In this document: one piece after another, positions 43,619 through 52,049 of the stretch
Position numbering within the stretch: position 1 is the stretch's first letter
How the letters are laid out: each line of letters begins with the position of its first letter
Assembly: GCA_902768435.1 (NCBI GenBank)
Contig: CACXLJ010000005.1
Span: 41,104 to 105,103 of the forward strand
Origin: an uncultured Bacteroidales bacterium
GTDB lineage: Bacteria > Bacteroidota > Bacteroidia > Bacteroidales > Muribaculaceae
Direction of reading: 5' to 3'
Length of the DNA stretch: 64,000 nt
Notes under the pieces: model-generated
What the model was told of the DNA's origin: nothing
What the model saw: the letters and a program-made list of their open reading frames with translations, nothing else
Database searches by the model: none
Made by a program: the position numbers and the translations under genes

Positions 43619-45676
43619 ATGAAAAAGAAAAAGACGCTTGCAATCATACAGGACGATGCTTGGCTCGAACCCTATGCCGAGGCTATTGAAGGCCGACACG
43701 AAGATGCTGTGCGCAAACTCGAAGAGCTCACCGGTGGCAAAACATCGCTGGCCGACTTCGCCAATGCCTATAACTACTACGGTCTGCACCGCACTGCCAA
43801 GGGATGGGTATTCAGAGAATGGGCGCCGAATGCCACTGGCGTGTGCCTGATTGGCGACTTCAACAGCTGGAAGGAGTGTGAACCTTACCGCCTGAAACGC
43901 ATCGACAACGGCAATTGGGAAATCAATCTCCCCGCCCGCGCCATGAAGCACGGCGACCTGTTCAAACTGCTGGTGAAGTGGGACGGCGGTTGCGGCGAAC
44001 GCATCCCCGCCTATGCCACCCGCGTGGTGCAGGACGAGAACACCAAGATTTTCTCGGCTCAGGTGTGGAATCCAGCGGAACCCTACACCTTCAAGATCGA
44101 GAAGTTCAAACCCAATGTGAAGCCGTTGCTCATCTATGAGTGCCACATAGGCATGGGGCAGGATAAGGAAGGCGTGGGCACCTATGAGGAGTTCCGCACC
44201 AACATCTTGCCGCGCGTCAAGGCGGGTGGTTATAACGCCATCCAGATCATGGCCATCCAGGAGCATCCCTACTATGGGTCGTTTGGCTACCATGTGTCGA
44301 GTTTCTATGCTGCCTCGAGTCGCTTTGGCACTCCCGAGGAACTCAAGCACCTCATCGACACTGCCCACGAGATGGGCATTGCCGTGATCATGGACATCGT
44401 GCACTCTCATGCTGTGAAGAACGAGGTGGAAGGCCTGGGTCGCTTCGACGGCAGTTATAACCTCTACTTCTATGGCGACCATCGCCGTGAGCACCCCGCT
44501 TGGGACTCGCTGTGTTTCGACTATGGCAAAAACGATGTGCTCAACTTCCTGCTGAGCAATTGCAAGTTCTGGCTCGAGGAGTACCGCTTCGACGGCTTCC
44601 GCTTCGACGGTGTCACCTCGATGCTCTACTATGACCATGGGCTGGGGCACGCCTTCGGCAGCTATGACGACTACTATAACGGCAACGAAGACACCAATGC
44701 CATCACCTATCTCACCCTTGCCAACGAACTCATTCACGAGGTGAATCCCCACGCCATCACTATTGCCGAGGAGATGAGCGGTATGCCGGGTCTGGCACGC
44801 AAGTTCAAGGACGGCGGCATAGGCTTTGACTACCGCATGGCGATGGGCATTCCCGACTACTGGATTAAAACCATCAAGGAGCGCAAGGATGAGGACTGGA
44901 AGCCCACCTCCATATTTTGGGAACTCACCAACCGGCGTGCCGATGAGAAGACCATCAGTTATGCCGAGAGCCACGACCAGGCATTGGTAGGCGACAAGAC
45001 CATCATCTTCCGCCTCATTGACAAGGAGATGTACTGGCACATGATGACGGGCGACAACAATGGTGTGGTCGACCGCGGTATGGCGCTGCACAAGATGATC
45101 AGGCTGGTGACCGCCTCTACCATCAATGGCGGCTACCTCAACTTCATGGGCAACGAGTGGGGACATCCCGAGTGGATCGACTTCCCCCGCGAGGGCAACG
45201 GATGGAGCTATAAGTATGCCCGCCGCCAGTGGAGTCTGGTCGACCGTGAGGACCTCAAGTATCAGTTTCTGAATAATTGGGACAGCGACATGCTGCACCT
45301 CATTGGCAAGGTCAAGGACTATCAGTCACTGCCTATCGAGAAACTGTGGGACAAGGACGATGACCAGATTCTCGCCTACAAGCGCGGCGACCTGATGTTT
45401 GTGTTCAACTTCAATCCCGTGAAGTCGTTCACCGACTATGGTATCCTGGCTCCTGAGGGCGAATACGACGGCGTGATGGACAGCGACAACGCCCGCTATG
45501 GCGGCTATGGCAACATCGACTCTACCGTGAAGCACTTCACGCAGCACGATGAACTCTATGCCGATGCTCATCTGGGGTGGCTCAAACTCTATTTGCCGGC
45601 CCGTTCGGTGCAGATATTGCGCATGGTTCCGCCTAAACCGGTCAAGAAGCGCGCACGCAAACCACGCACTAAATAA
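43619..45676 (+). CDS. glgB: 1,4-alpha-glucan branching enzyme (eukaryotic-like GH13_8 type)
   Basis: The protein has 685 residues. N-terminal CBM48 (REWAPNATGVCLIGDFNSW) is followed by a GH13 barrel with conserved blocks DIVHSHAVKN, GFRFDGVTSMLYYDHGLG (nucleophile Asp), TIAEEMSGMPG (acid/base Glu) and SYAESHDQALVGDKT (third acid and His-Asp). The C-terminal beta domain ends in a basic tail (PKPVKKRARKPRTK). The MLYYDHGLG and FMGNEWGHPEWIDFPREGN stretches are closer to eukaryotic branching enzymes than to E. coli GlgB. It forms alpha-1,6 branches in glycogen. It is 34 bp upstream of a LUD-domain gene. Confidence 0.94.
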   Translation: MKKKKTLAIIQDDAWLEPYAEAIEGRHEDAVRKLEELTGGKTSLADFANAYNYYGLHRTAKGWVFREWAPNATGVCLIGDFNSWKECEPYRLKRIDNGNWEINLPARAMKHGDLFKLLVKWDGGCGERIPAYATRVVQDENTKIFSAQVWNPAEPYTFKIEKFKPNVKPLLIYECHIGMGQDKEGVGTYEEFRTNILPRVKAGGYNAIQIMAIQEHPYYGSFGYHVSSFYAASSRFGTPEELKHLIDTAHEMGIAVIMDIVHSHAVKNEVEGLGRFDGSYNLYFYGDHRREHPAWDSLCFDYGKNDVLNFLLSNCKFWLEEYRFDGFRFDGVTSMLYYDHGLGHAFGSYDDYYNGNEDTNAITYLTLANELIHEVNPHAITIAEEMSGMPGLARKFKDGGIGFDYRMAMGIPDYWIKTIKERKDEDWKPTSIFWELTNRRADEKTISYAESHDQALVGDKTIIFRLIDKEMYWHMMTGDNNGVVDRGMALHKMIRLVTASTINGGYLNFMGNEWGHPEWIDFPREGNGWSYKYARRQWSLVDREDLKYQFLNNWDSDMLHLIGKVKDYQSLPIEKLWDKDDDQILAYKRGDLMFVFNFNPVKSFTDYGILAPEGEYDGVMDSDNARYGGYGNIDSTVKHFTQHDELYADAHLGWLKLYLPARSVQILRMVPPKPVKKRARKPRTK

Positions 45677-45710
45677 CGATTTTTATTTCACAATCAAGCA
45701 ATTTATTACA

Positions 45711-46349
45711 ATGACCCCCACTCAACAAAGAAACCAGTTGCTTGCCGACAAGCTCATCAAGAACTTGCAGCGCCGCCACATCAAGGCCGTATATTGTCCC
45801 ACAGCTCCCGAAGCGGTGGAGCAGGTGATGAAACTCATTGCCGATGGCAGTACTGTGACCTGGGGCGGCTCGATGACCGTGCGCGACCTGGGCATTCCGC
45901 AGGCGCTCAAGACACGGCCGGCGGTCACTGTGCTCGACCGTGACGAGGCGCCCACTCGCGAAGAGGCACAGCAAATCTATCTCAAGGCTTTCACTGCCGA
46001 TGTGTATCTCACCAGCGCCAACGCCATCTCTGAAGATGGGGTGATCGTCAACATCGATGGTAACGGCAACCGTGTGGCGGCCATCACTTGGGGGCCTAAG
46101 CAGGTGATATTTGTGGTGGGCATGAACAAGGTGGCACCCACCGTCGAGGCGGCATTGGCACGCGCTCGCGGCACAGCATCGCCCATCAATGCCCAGCGCT
46201 TCGACATCAAGACGCCTTGCCAAACCGATGGCTGCTGCCACAACTGCAATTCGCCCGAAAGCATTTGCAGCTATGTGCACTTCCTGCGCAACTCGCGCAA
46301 TGGCGAGCGGCACATTGTGGTGCTTGTGGGCGAAAATTTGGGTTATTGA
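45711..46349 (+). CDS. LUD (LutC/YkgG, DUF162) domain protein
   Basis: The protein has 212 residues. Motifs are ADGSTVTWGGSMTVRDLGI, the AFTADVYLTSANAISEDG block and DGNGNRVAAITWGPKQVIFVVGMNKV. Near the C-terminus is a Cys cluster, CQTDGCCHNCNSPESICS, which suggests a metal or Fe-S site in this branch. LutC-type proteins take part in lactate oxidation with LutA and LutB, which are not nearby; stand-alone members are common in Bacteroidota. I started at ATG 45711, since the longer frame runs back into glgB. Confidence 0.85.
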   Translation: MTPTQQRNQLLADKLIKNLQRRHIKAVYCPTAPEAVEQVMKLIADGSTVTWGGSMTVRDLGIPQALKTRPAVTVLDRDEAPTREEAQQIYLKAFTADVYLTSANAISEDGVIVNIDGNGNRVAAITWGPKQVIFVVGMNKVAPTVEAALARARGTASPINAQRFDIKTPCQTDGCCHNCNSPESICSYVHFLRNSRNGERHIVVLVGENLGY

Positions 46350-46382
46350 TTTATTTTTCATCATTTTATCAAAATTTTTTGT

Positions 46383-46390
46383 TATATTTG
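46383..46390 (+). promoter_or_regulatory. -7 promoter element (TATATTTG) for ssb
   Basis: The match to TAnnTTTG lies 47 bp upstream of the ATG. Confidence 0.55.
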
Positions 46391-46437
46391 TCGGTGGAAA
46401 ACCATTTTTAGAAATAAACTTTTAAAACTATATAGAT

Positions 46438-46821
46438 ATGGCCATTAACAAAGTTATTCTTTTAGGAAATGTGGGCAAGGACCCCGATGTGAGGTATCCG
46501 GCACAAGGGCAGGTGGTAGCCACCTTCTCGCTCGCCACAAGCGACCGAGCTTATACTAATGCTGCTGGCGTCAAGGTGCCCGAGCGCACAGAGTGGCACA
46601 ACATTGTGGCATGGGGCAAGAATGCCGAAGTGATAGAGAAATATGTGAAAAAAGGCACGAAACTCTACATCGAGGGCAAACTGCGCACCCGCACTTGGGA
46701 AGACAAGAACGCCATTAAGCGTTATGTAACCGAAATTTATGTCGACAGCTTCGAACTCCTGGGCTCAAAGCCTGTCGAGGTTGGAGAACCCGTGCAGCAA
46801 CCCGAAGAGCCCAAACCCTGA
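46438..46821 (+). CDS. ssb: Single-stranded DNA-binding protein
   Basis: The protein has 127 residues with a single OB-fold. It starts AINKVILLGNVGKDPDVRY. Internal family motifs are ATFSLATSDRAY, ERTEWHNIVAWGKNAEVIEKYVKKGTKLYIEGKLRTRTW and the YVDSFELLG strand. The acidic C-terminal tip is short and reads EEPKP instead of the DDDIPF-like tip used to recruit partners. It may be a second Ssb paralogue rather than the main replication Ssb. It has its own promoter box. Confidence 0.9.
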   Translation: MAINKVILLGNVGKDPDVRYPAQGQVVATFSLATSDRAYTNAAGVKVPERTEWHNIVAWGKNAEVIEKYVKKGTKLYIEGKLRTRTWEDKNAIKRYVTEIYVDSFELLGSKPVEVGEPVQQPEEPKP

Positions 46822-46999
46822 TCTCCTCGGTCAACCGCTGCCACCCTAAAGCTGAGACATTTCAACTCAACTCCATCGCTGCTCGCAACAAGCAAGCAGC
46901 CGATGTCTTGTGCCGTGATTTGCGTGGGTCTATAATCCTGCGCATTGCACGGCTTTGCTGCGCTGAAAGAAAAATATTTCGCCGATTTTGCCCCGAAAT

Positions 47000-47031
47000 T
47001 TTGCAAGTCCCACTAATAAGCGTTAAATTTG
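47000..47031 (+). promoter_or_regulatory. Promoter of the frdCAB operon
   Basis: TTTG (47000-47003), 20-bp spacer, TAAATTTG (47024-47031), both at consensus. The predicted start near 47038 gives a leader of about 57 nt. The rest of the 273-bp gap after ssb holds no convincing gene. Confidence 0.72.
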
Positions 47032-47094
47032 TAGATTCATTTGCCTAATTTTAAATAAACTAATTAATAATAACTACTTAATTCTAAAACTACT

Positions 47095-47760
47095 ATGTGG
47101 TTAACTAACTCTTCAGTAGGACGAAAAGTGGTGATGAGCGTCACCGGTCTTTTCCTCATCCTATTTCTCACATTCCACGCACTGATGAATTTGGTAGGCG
47201 TCATCAACCTCAAGTGGTATGATGCCGTGTGCGAGTTCCTCGGTGCCAACTGGTATGCTGTGCTTGGCACGCTCATTTTGGCTGCGGGTTTTGCACTGCA
47301 CATCATCTTTGCTTTCTGGCTCACTTGGCAGAACCGCAAGGCTCGTGGCAACGACGCTTACTCGGTTACCAAGCGACCCAAAACCGTTGAATGGGCTTCG
47401 CAAAACATGCTCGTGCTCGGTCTCATCGTGCTCTGCTTCCTGGTGCTGCACCTGTTCCAGTTCTGGGCCAAGATGCAAGTGCCCGAGCTCATGGGCAAGA
47501 CTGTGCTGGCTGGTTCACACTACCTGGAGGCTGTCTTCAGCCATGTGTGGGTTGTGCCCGTTTACCTGATTGGCTTCTGCGCCATCTGGTTCCACATCAC
47601 CCACGGCTTCTGGAGCGCATTCCAGACCCTGGGCACCACCAATGACAAGTGGATTGAACGCTTCAAATGCATTGGCTGGTGGTGGGCTACTATTGTGATG
47701 CTCATGTTTGCTGCCGAAGTGATCTATTTTGCATGGTACTTCGATGCTTTCAAGTTTTAA
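47095..47760 (+). CDS. frdC: Succinate dehydrogenase/fumarate reductase cytochrome b subunit
   Basis: The protein has 221 residues and five transmembrane helices, of the di-heme Wolinella FrdC type. Likely heme-ligand His residues are in FLTFHALMNLVG, FALHIIFAFW, LVLHLFQFWA and IWFHITHGFWSAF. It anchors the flavoprotein and Fe-S subunits and exchanges electrons with menaquinol. In anaerobic Bacteroidales this complex mainly reduces fumarate, making succinate. It is first of the frdC-frdA-frdB unit, 36 bp before frdA. Confidence 0.93.
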   Translation: MWLTNSSVGRKVVMSVTGLFLILFLTFHALMNLVGVINLKWYDAVCEFLGANWYAVLGTLILAAGFALHIIFAFWLTWQNRKARGNDAYSVTKRPKTVEWASQNMLVLGLIVLCFLVLHLFQFWAKMQVPELMGKTVLAGSHYLEAVFSHVWVVPVYLIGFCAIWFHITHGFWSAFQTLGTTNDKWIERFKCIGWWWATIVMLMFAAEVIYFAWYFDAFKF

Positions 47761-47796
47761 TCAGCTGAGTAATTAACCCTGTAAATTTTCAAGAAA

Positions 47797-49806
47797 ATGG
47801 AAGAAACAAAAATCAACACTCCTGCTCAGCCTGTAATCGACTCTAAGATTCCCGAAGGGCCCGTTGCTGAGAAATGGACCAACTATAAGGCACACCAGAA
47901 ACTTGTGAACCCCGCCAACAAGCGCCGTCTCGACATCATCGTCGTGGGTACCGGTCTGGCCGGTGCCAGCGCTGCTGCAACGCTGGGCGAGATGGGCTTC
48001 AATGTGCTCAACTTCTGCATCCAGGATTCACCCCGCCGTGCACACTCTATCGCTGCACAGGGTGGTATCAATGCCGCTAAGAACTATCAGAACGACGGTG
48101 ACTCGGTTTACCGCCTCTTCTACGACACTGTGAAGGGTGGTGACTATCGTGCTCGTGAGGCCAATGTTTACCGTCTTGCCGAAGTCTCTAACAATATTAT
48201 CGACCAGTGCGTGGCACAGGGCGTTCCCTTTGCACGCGAGTATGGCGGCCTGCTCGCCAACCGTTCGTTCGGTGGCGCTCAGGTGAGCCGCACATTCTAT
48301 GCTAAGGGTCAGACCGGTCAGCAGCTGCTGCTTGGTGCCTACAGCTCGCTCAACCGCCAGATTCAAATGGGCAAGGTGAAGAGCTATAACCGCTATGAGA
48401 TGCACGACATCGTGATGATCGATGGCCGTGCACGCGGTATCATCGCCAAGAACCTGGTCACTGGCAAACTCGAGCGCTTTGCCGCTCATGCAGTGGTCAT
48501 CGCAACTGGTGGTTACGGAAACACCTACTTCCTCTCGACCAACGCAATGGCATGTAACTGCTCGGCAGCCATGGCAGCCTATCGCCAGGGTGCCTACTTT
48601 GCCAACCCCGCCTATGTGCAGATTCACCCCACTTGCATCCCGCGTCACGGCGACAAACAGTCGAAGCTCACCCTCATGAGTGAGTCGCTGCGTAACGACG
48701 GCCGCATCTGGGTGCCCAAGGACATTGAAGATGCCAAGAAACTGCAGGCAGGCGAAATCAAGGGTAGTGACATCCCCGAGGAGAACCGCGACTACTATCT
48801 GGAGCGCCGTTATCCCGCCTTCGGTAACCTCGTGCCCCGCGACGTGGCAAGCCGCGCCGCCAAGGAGCGTTGCGACAAGGGCTATGGCGTGAACAACACC
48901 GGTCAAGCCGTGTTCCTCGACTTCAGCGAGGCCATCAACCGCCTGGGCATCGATGTGGTGCGCCAGCGCTATGGCAACCTCTTCGACATGTATGAGGAAA
49001 TCACTGACGTGAACCCCGGCGAACTCGCTAACGAAATCAATGGCGAGAAGTACTACAACCCCATGATGATTTATCCCGCCATCCACTACACCATGGGCGG
49101 CATCTGGGTAGACTACGAACTGCAGACCAGTGTGAAGGGCCTCTTTGCCATTGGCGAGTGCAACTTCAGCGACCACGGCGCTAACCGCCTGGGTGCATCG
49201 GCACTCATGCAGGGTCTGGCCGACGGCTACTTCGTGTTGCCTTACACTATCCAGAACTACCTGAGCGACCAGATCACTGTGCCTCACTTCACAACCGACA
49301 CTCCCGAGTTTGACGAAGCCGAGAAGCGTGTGCAGGCCAACCTCGATCACCTTATGAGCATCAAGGGTAACCGCTCGGTTGACTCGATTCACAAGGAACT
49401 GGGTAACATCATGTGGGACTATGTGGGCATGGGCCGTACCAAGCAGAGCCTCGAGACCGCTCTGGAGAAAATCAAAGAACTGCGCAAGGAGTTTGAAACC
49501 AACCTCTTTGTGCCTGGCGACCAGGACGGCATGAACATTGAGCTCGACAAGGCATTCCGCCTGCGCGACTTCATCACCATGGGCGAACTCATCGCCTATG
49601 ACGCCCTCAACCGCGAGGAATCGTGCGGTGGTCACTTCCGCGAAGAGCATCAGACCGAAGAGGGTGAAGCCAAGCGCGACGACGAGAACTTCTTCTATGT
49701 CTCTTGCTGGAAATACAACGGCGACGACGAGAAGGCTCCTACGCTCATCAAGGAACCCCTCCACTACGAGGCTATCAAGGTACAAACACGAAATTATAAA
49801 TCATAA
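47797..49806 (+). CDS. frdA: Fumarate reductase/succinate dehydrogenase flavoprotein subunit
   Basis: The protein has 669 residues. The FAD-binding Rossmann motif is [16 protein letters not shown]. The covalent-FAD His region reads [17 protein letters not shown]. Other motifs are the [15 protein letters not shown] substrate loop, [53 protein letters not shown], and the capping-domain C-terminus ([20 protein letters not shown]). It catalyses fumarate/succinate interconversion. The operon continues to frdB but is interrupted by a 532-bp insertion carrying a four-helix-bundle gene. Confidence 0.95.
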   Translation: MEETKINTPAQPVIDSKIPEGPVAEKWTNYKAHQKLVNPANKRRLDIIVVGTGLAGASAAATLGEMGFNVLNFCIQDSPRRAHSIAAQGGINAAKNYQNDGDSVYRLFYDTVKGGDYRAREANVYRLAEVSNNIIDQCVAQGVPFAREYGGLLANRSFGGAQVSRTFYAKGQTGQQLLLGAYSSLNRQIQMGKVKSYNRYEMHDIVMIDGRARGIIAKNLVTGKLERFAAHAVVIATGGYGNTYFLSTNAMACNCSAAMAAYRQGAYFANPAYVQIHPTCIPRHGDKQSKLTLMSESLRNDGRIWVPKDIEDAKKLQAGEIKGSDIPEENRDYYLERRYPAFGNLVPRDVASRAAKERCDKGYGVNNTGQAVFLDFSEAINRLGIDVVRQRYGNLFDMYEEITDVNPGELANEINGEKYYNPMMIYPAIHYTMGGIWVDYELQTSVKGLFAIGECNFSDHGANRLGASALMQGLADGYFVLPYTIQNYLSDQITVPHFTTDTPEFDEAEKRVQANLDHLMSIKGNRSVDSIHKELGNIMWDYVGMGRTKQSLETALEKIKELRKEFETNLFVPGDQDGMNIELDKAFRLRDFITMGELIAYDALNREESCGGHFREEHQTEEGEAKRDDENFFYVSCWKYNGDDEKAPTLIKEPLHYEAIKVQTRNYKS

Positions 49807-49809
49807 ATT

Positions 49810-49846
49810 TAGTAGAATAGTAAAGCAGTAAACAGTAGAGCAGTGA
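49810..49846. repeat. Left simple-repeat tract (AGTAAA/CAGTA words) flanking the four-helix-bundle gene
   Basis: It consists of AGTAGAATAGTAAAGCAG followed by TAAACAGTAGAGCAGTG, between the frdA stop and the small ORF. The inverted counterpart is at 50291-50330. Confidence 0.75.
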
Positions 49847-49849
49847 CCT

Positions 49850-50266
49850 ATGGGAGCGAACACACATAGAGATCTTAATGTTTGGAAGAAGAGCATTACA
49901 CTTGTAAAAGATGTGTATGTGCAAACCAAGTCTTTCCCGAATGAAGAACTCTATGGCCTAACTTCACAAATGAGAAGAGCGGCTGTGTCAATCCCGTCAA
50001 ATATTGCTGAAGGGTTTGCAAGGAATTCAGACAAAGAACTACTGCGCTTTTTAAGCATTGCTTTGGGGTCGGCATCTGAACTTGAAACGCAAATTATAAT
50101 TTGTAACGAGATTGGATATATCAAACCTGAAGTTTTTAATGCAATGTATGGGCTAATTGTTGAAATTCTTAAAATGCTCATTTCTTTAAATACTTCAGTT
50201 AAGAAAAGATTAGACGATTCATTAAATGCCAATGATGGTTCAAATGATAAAGAAAATCTTGCATGA
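49850..50266 (+). CDS. Four-helix-bundle protein (23S rRNA intervening-sequence/S23 family)
   Basis: The protein has 138 residues and all-helical character. Family motifs are HRDLNVWKKSITLVKDVYV, FPNEELYGLTSQMRRAAVSIPSNIAEGFAR, and the FLSIALGSASELETQIIICNEIGYI block. This TIGR02436-type family occurs within 23S rRNA intervening sequences and also as stand-alone genes; it is structurally related to the Avd accessory of diversity-generating retroelements. The function of stand-alone copies is unknown. It lies between frdA and frdB, is AT-richer than both, and has AGTAAA simple-repeat tracts on either side in opposite orientation, suggesting insertion. Confidence 0.9.
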   Translation: MGANTHRDLNVWKKSITLVKDVYVQTKSFPNEELYGLTSQMRRAAVSIPSNIAEGFARNSDKELLRFLSIALGSASELETQIIICNEIGYIKPEVFNAMYGLIVEILKMLISLNTSVKKRLDDSLNANDGSNDKENLA

Positions 50267-50290
50267 GATGATTCAATTGTTGGTTCAGAA

Positions 50291-50330
50291 CCTATTATAC
50301 TATTTTACTATTCACTATTTACTAATAAAT
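50291..50330. repeat. Right simple-repeat tract (TTTACTA words), inverted relative to the left tract
   Basis: It consists of CTATTATACTATTTTACTA followed by TTCACTATTTACTAATAAA. Read on the reverse strand, it gives TTAGTAAATAGTGAATAG, like the left tract. Confidence 0.75.
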
Positions 50331-50340
50331 TAAACGAATT

Positions 50341-51096
50341 ATGGAAAATATTATAAGCGTAAAACTGAAAGTCTGGCGCCAGGCTGGACCAAAGGAAAAG
50401 GGCGGATTTGTAACCTATGAGTTGCAGGACATCCCTACCGATACCTCGTTCCTTGAGACGCTCGACATACTCAACGAACAACTCGTTGAAAAGGGTGAAG
50501 AACCCATCGCCTTCGACCACGACTGCCGCGAAGGCATCTGCGGCATGTGCTCGCTCTACATCAACGGACATCCCCACGGACCCGCTACCGGAGCCACCAC
50601 TTGCCAGCTCTATATGCGCCGCTTCCATGATGGCGAGACCATCACCGTAGAGCCTTGGCGCTCGGCTGCATTCCCCGTTATCAAAGACCTCATGGTCGAC
50701 CGCAATGCTTTCGACAAGATTCAGCAGGCTGGCGGCTATGTGAGCTTTGCCACGGGTGGTGCTCAGGATGCTAACGCAATTCCCATCAGCAAGGTTGCTG
50801 CCGACGAGGCCATGGACAGCGCAAGCTGCATTGGCTGTGGTGCCTGTGTGGCTGCCTGCAAGAACGGTTCGGCAATGCTCTTCGTTTCGGCCAAGGTGAG
50901 CCAGTTTGCACTGCTGCCGCAGGGCAAGGTGGAGGCTAAGCGTCGCGTGAAGGCTATGCTCGCCAAGATGGACGAACTGGGATTCGGTAACTGCACTAAC
51001 ACCGGTGCCTGCGCTGCCGAGTGCCCCAAGAACATCAAGCTGAGCAACATTGCACGCCTCAACCGCGAGTTCATCGGTGCCAAGTGCTCCGACTAA
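50341..51096 (+). CDS. frdB: Fumarate reductase/succinate dehydrogenase iron-sulfur subunit
   Basis: The protein has 251 residues. The N-terminal ferredoxin-like domain has the [2Fe-2S] ligands CREGICGMC plus the later Cys of TTCQLYM. The C-terminal alpha-helical domain has [11 protein letters not shown] and [15 protein letters not shown] for the [4Fe-4S] and [3Fe-4S] clusters. It passes electrons between the cytochrome b subunit and FrdA. The gene begins 74 bp after the four-helix-bundle insert and ends at a strong terminator, so it should still be transcribed with frdCA. Confidence 0.95.
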   Translation: MENIISVKLKVWRQAGPKEKGGFVTYELQDIPTDTSFLETLDILNEQLVEKGEEPIAFDHDCREGICGMCSLYINGHPHGPATGATTCQLYMRRFHDGETITVEPWRSAAFPVIKDLMVDRNAFDKIQQAGGYVSFATGGAQDANAIPISKVAADEAMDSASCIGCGACVAACKNGSAMLFVSAKVSQFALLPQGKVEAKRRVKAMLAKMDELGFGNCTNTGACAAECPKNIKLSNIARLNREFIGAKCSD

Positions 51097-51124
51097 ACAC
51101 GGTTGCTGCTAACATCAGCATATC

Positions 51125-51162
51125 AAAATGCCCGAACCCAGTTGGGATTCGGGCATTTTTTT
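51125..51162 (+). terminator. Terminator of the frd operon
   Basis: A 12-bp stem AAAATGCCCGAA/TTCGGGCATTTT has an 11-nt loop (itself CCCA/TGGG) and is followed by T residues. Confidence 0.9.
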
Positions 51163-51181
51163 GCAGAAACACCCTGCTGGT

Positions 51182-51212
51182 TTTGATAAAACTGAAATAA
51201 TTATTATTTTTG
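51182..51212 (+). promoter_or_regulatory. Promoter of the 169-residue lipoprotein gene
   Basis: TTTG (51182-51185), 19-bp spacer, TATTTTTG (51205-51212): a full consensus promoter with a leader of about 45 nt. Confidence 0.72.
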
Positions 51213-51263
51213 CACATCAATTTTTATTCAATTATTCTAATCTTTTAAAAAATTCATTCAATC

Positions 51264-51773
51264 ATGAAGAAATTTTTTCAATTTGCTCTCGTAGCAGTTG
51301 CAGCAGTGGGCCTCGTGGCTTGTAACGGTAACAAAAACAATGGTTCTGGTTCTCAGCAGGCAAGCACCGAAGCCAGTGCCGATGCCAACAAGACCTACAC
51401 AGTGAAGTATTCTATTACTGCCAATGCTGGCGCCAACTGGGAGACCCTGTCGACCGAAGGTGACCAGATTGAGACTCCTTTCCAGGCCGAGATCGATGGC
51501 GACAAGGTGATTATCACCATGCCCATGAAGGTCGTTCTTAAAGGCAACACTATCAAGAGAAGCCTCAAGGAAGGTTCTGCTGACTTCTGCATCGAGAATA
51601 GCAGTGAGAAAGGCCGCATCGAGTTCAAGCTCGCCGACGACAAGGACTATGATGCTGAAATCGCTAAGCTGAAAGCTGGCGACACCATCGAGTTCACAGT
51701 CAAGGGCGAAACCACCAAGGATGTTCTCGACAAGATGAACGGCAACTGGGGTACCTTCGCACTCTCACTCTAA
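51264..51773 (+). CDS. Small lipoprotein of unknown function
   Basis: The protein has 169 residues. A lipoprotein signal ends at lipobox LVAC (Cys20). A Ser/Gln/Asn/Ala-rich linker (about 21-45) follows, then a single beta-rich domain (YTVKYSITANAGANWETL, KVIITMPMKVVLKG, GRIEFKLADDKDYDAEIAKLKAGD). No family recognised. It is monocistronic with its own consensus promoter and a terminator, which usually marks a well-expressed envelope protein. Confidence 0.8.
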   Translation: MKKFFQFALVAVAAVGLVACNGNKNNGSGSQQASTEASADANKTYTVKYSITANAGANWETLSTEGDQIETPFQAEIDGDKVIITMPMKVVLKGNTIKRSLKEGSADFCIENSSEKGRIEFKLADDKDYDAEIAKLKAGDTIEFTVKGETTKDVLDKMNGNWGTFALSL

Positions 51774-51833
51774 AGCACACTTGAGTGATGCCGTGCTAAA
51801 AGCACTGCATCCTCATCACTTTACAAAACAATT

Positions 51834-51863
51834 GCCCGAAACCGCTATCGGTTCCGGGCTTTT
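51834..51863 (+). terminator. Terminator of the lipoprotein gene
   Basis: The stem GCCCG-A-AACCG/CGGTT-C-CGGGC has loop CTAT and is followed by TTTTG. Confidence 0.85.
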
Positions 51864-51898
51864 GTTTATCTATATTGATTTGGTTGTTGTAAGCTTGC

Positions 51899-52016
51899 TT
51901 TTTGCAACTTTTCGCAAGGACTTTGCGGGTGTTTTTGCAACTTTTCGCAAGGGTTTTGCGGGTGTTTTTGCAACTTTTCGCAAGCTTTTTCGTTGCAAAT
52001 TTACAACTTTTCGCCA
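51899..52016. repeat. 33-bp-period tandem repeat TTTTTGCAACTTTTCGCAAG
   Basis: Three units start at 51899, 51932 and 51965 with exact 33-bp spacing; the second half (GGrYTTTGCGGGTG) decays in the third, and a partial ACAACTTTTCGCC follows. It lies between the lipoprotein terminator and the P-ATPase stop. Confidence 0.88.
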
Positions 52017-52049
52017 CATTTCCAAAAAGAAGTGGATATTTTTGTGGGG

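Noticed and set aside
46737..47006. Reverse-strand 89-codon frame beginning MQNFGAKSAKYF
   Set aside because: It overlaps the end of ssb, has no domain or promoter, and looks like a translated intergenic sequence.
49850..50266. Diversity-generating retroelement accessory gene (Avd-like)
   Set aside because: The fold family is related, but no reverse transcriptase, template repeat or variable repeat is visible nearby.
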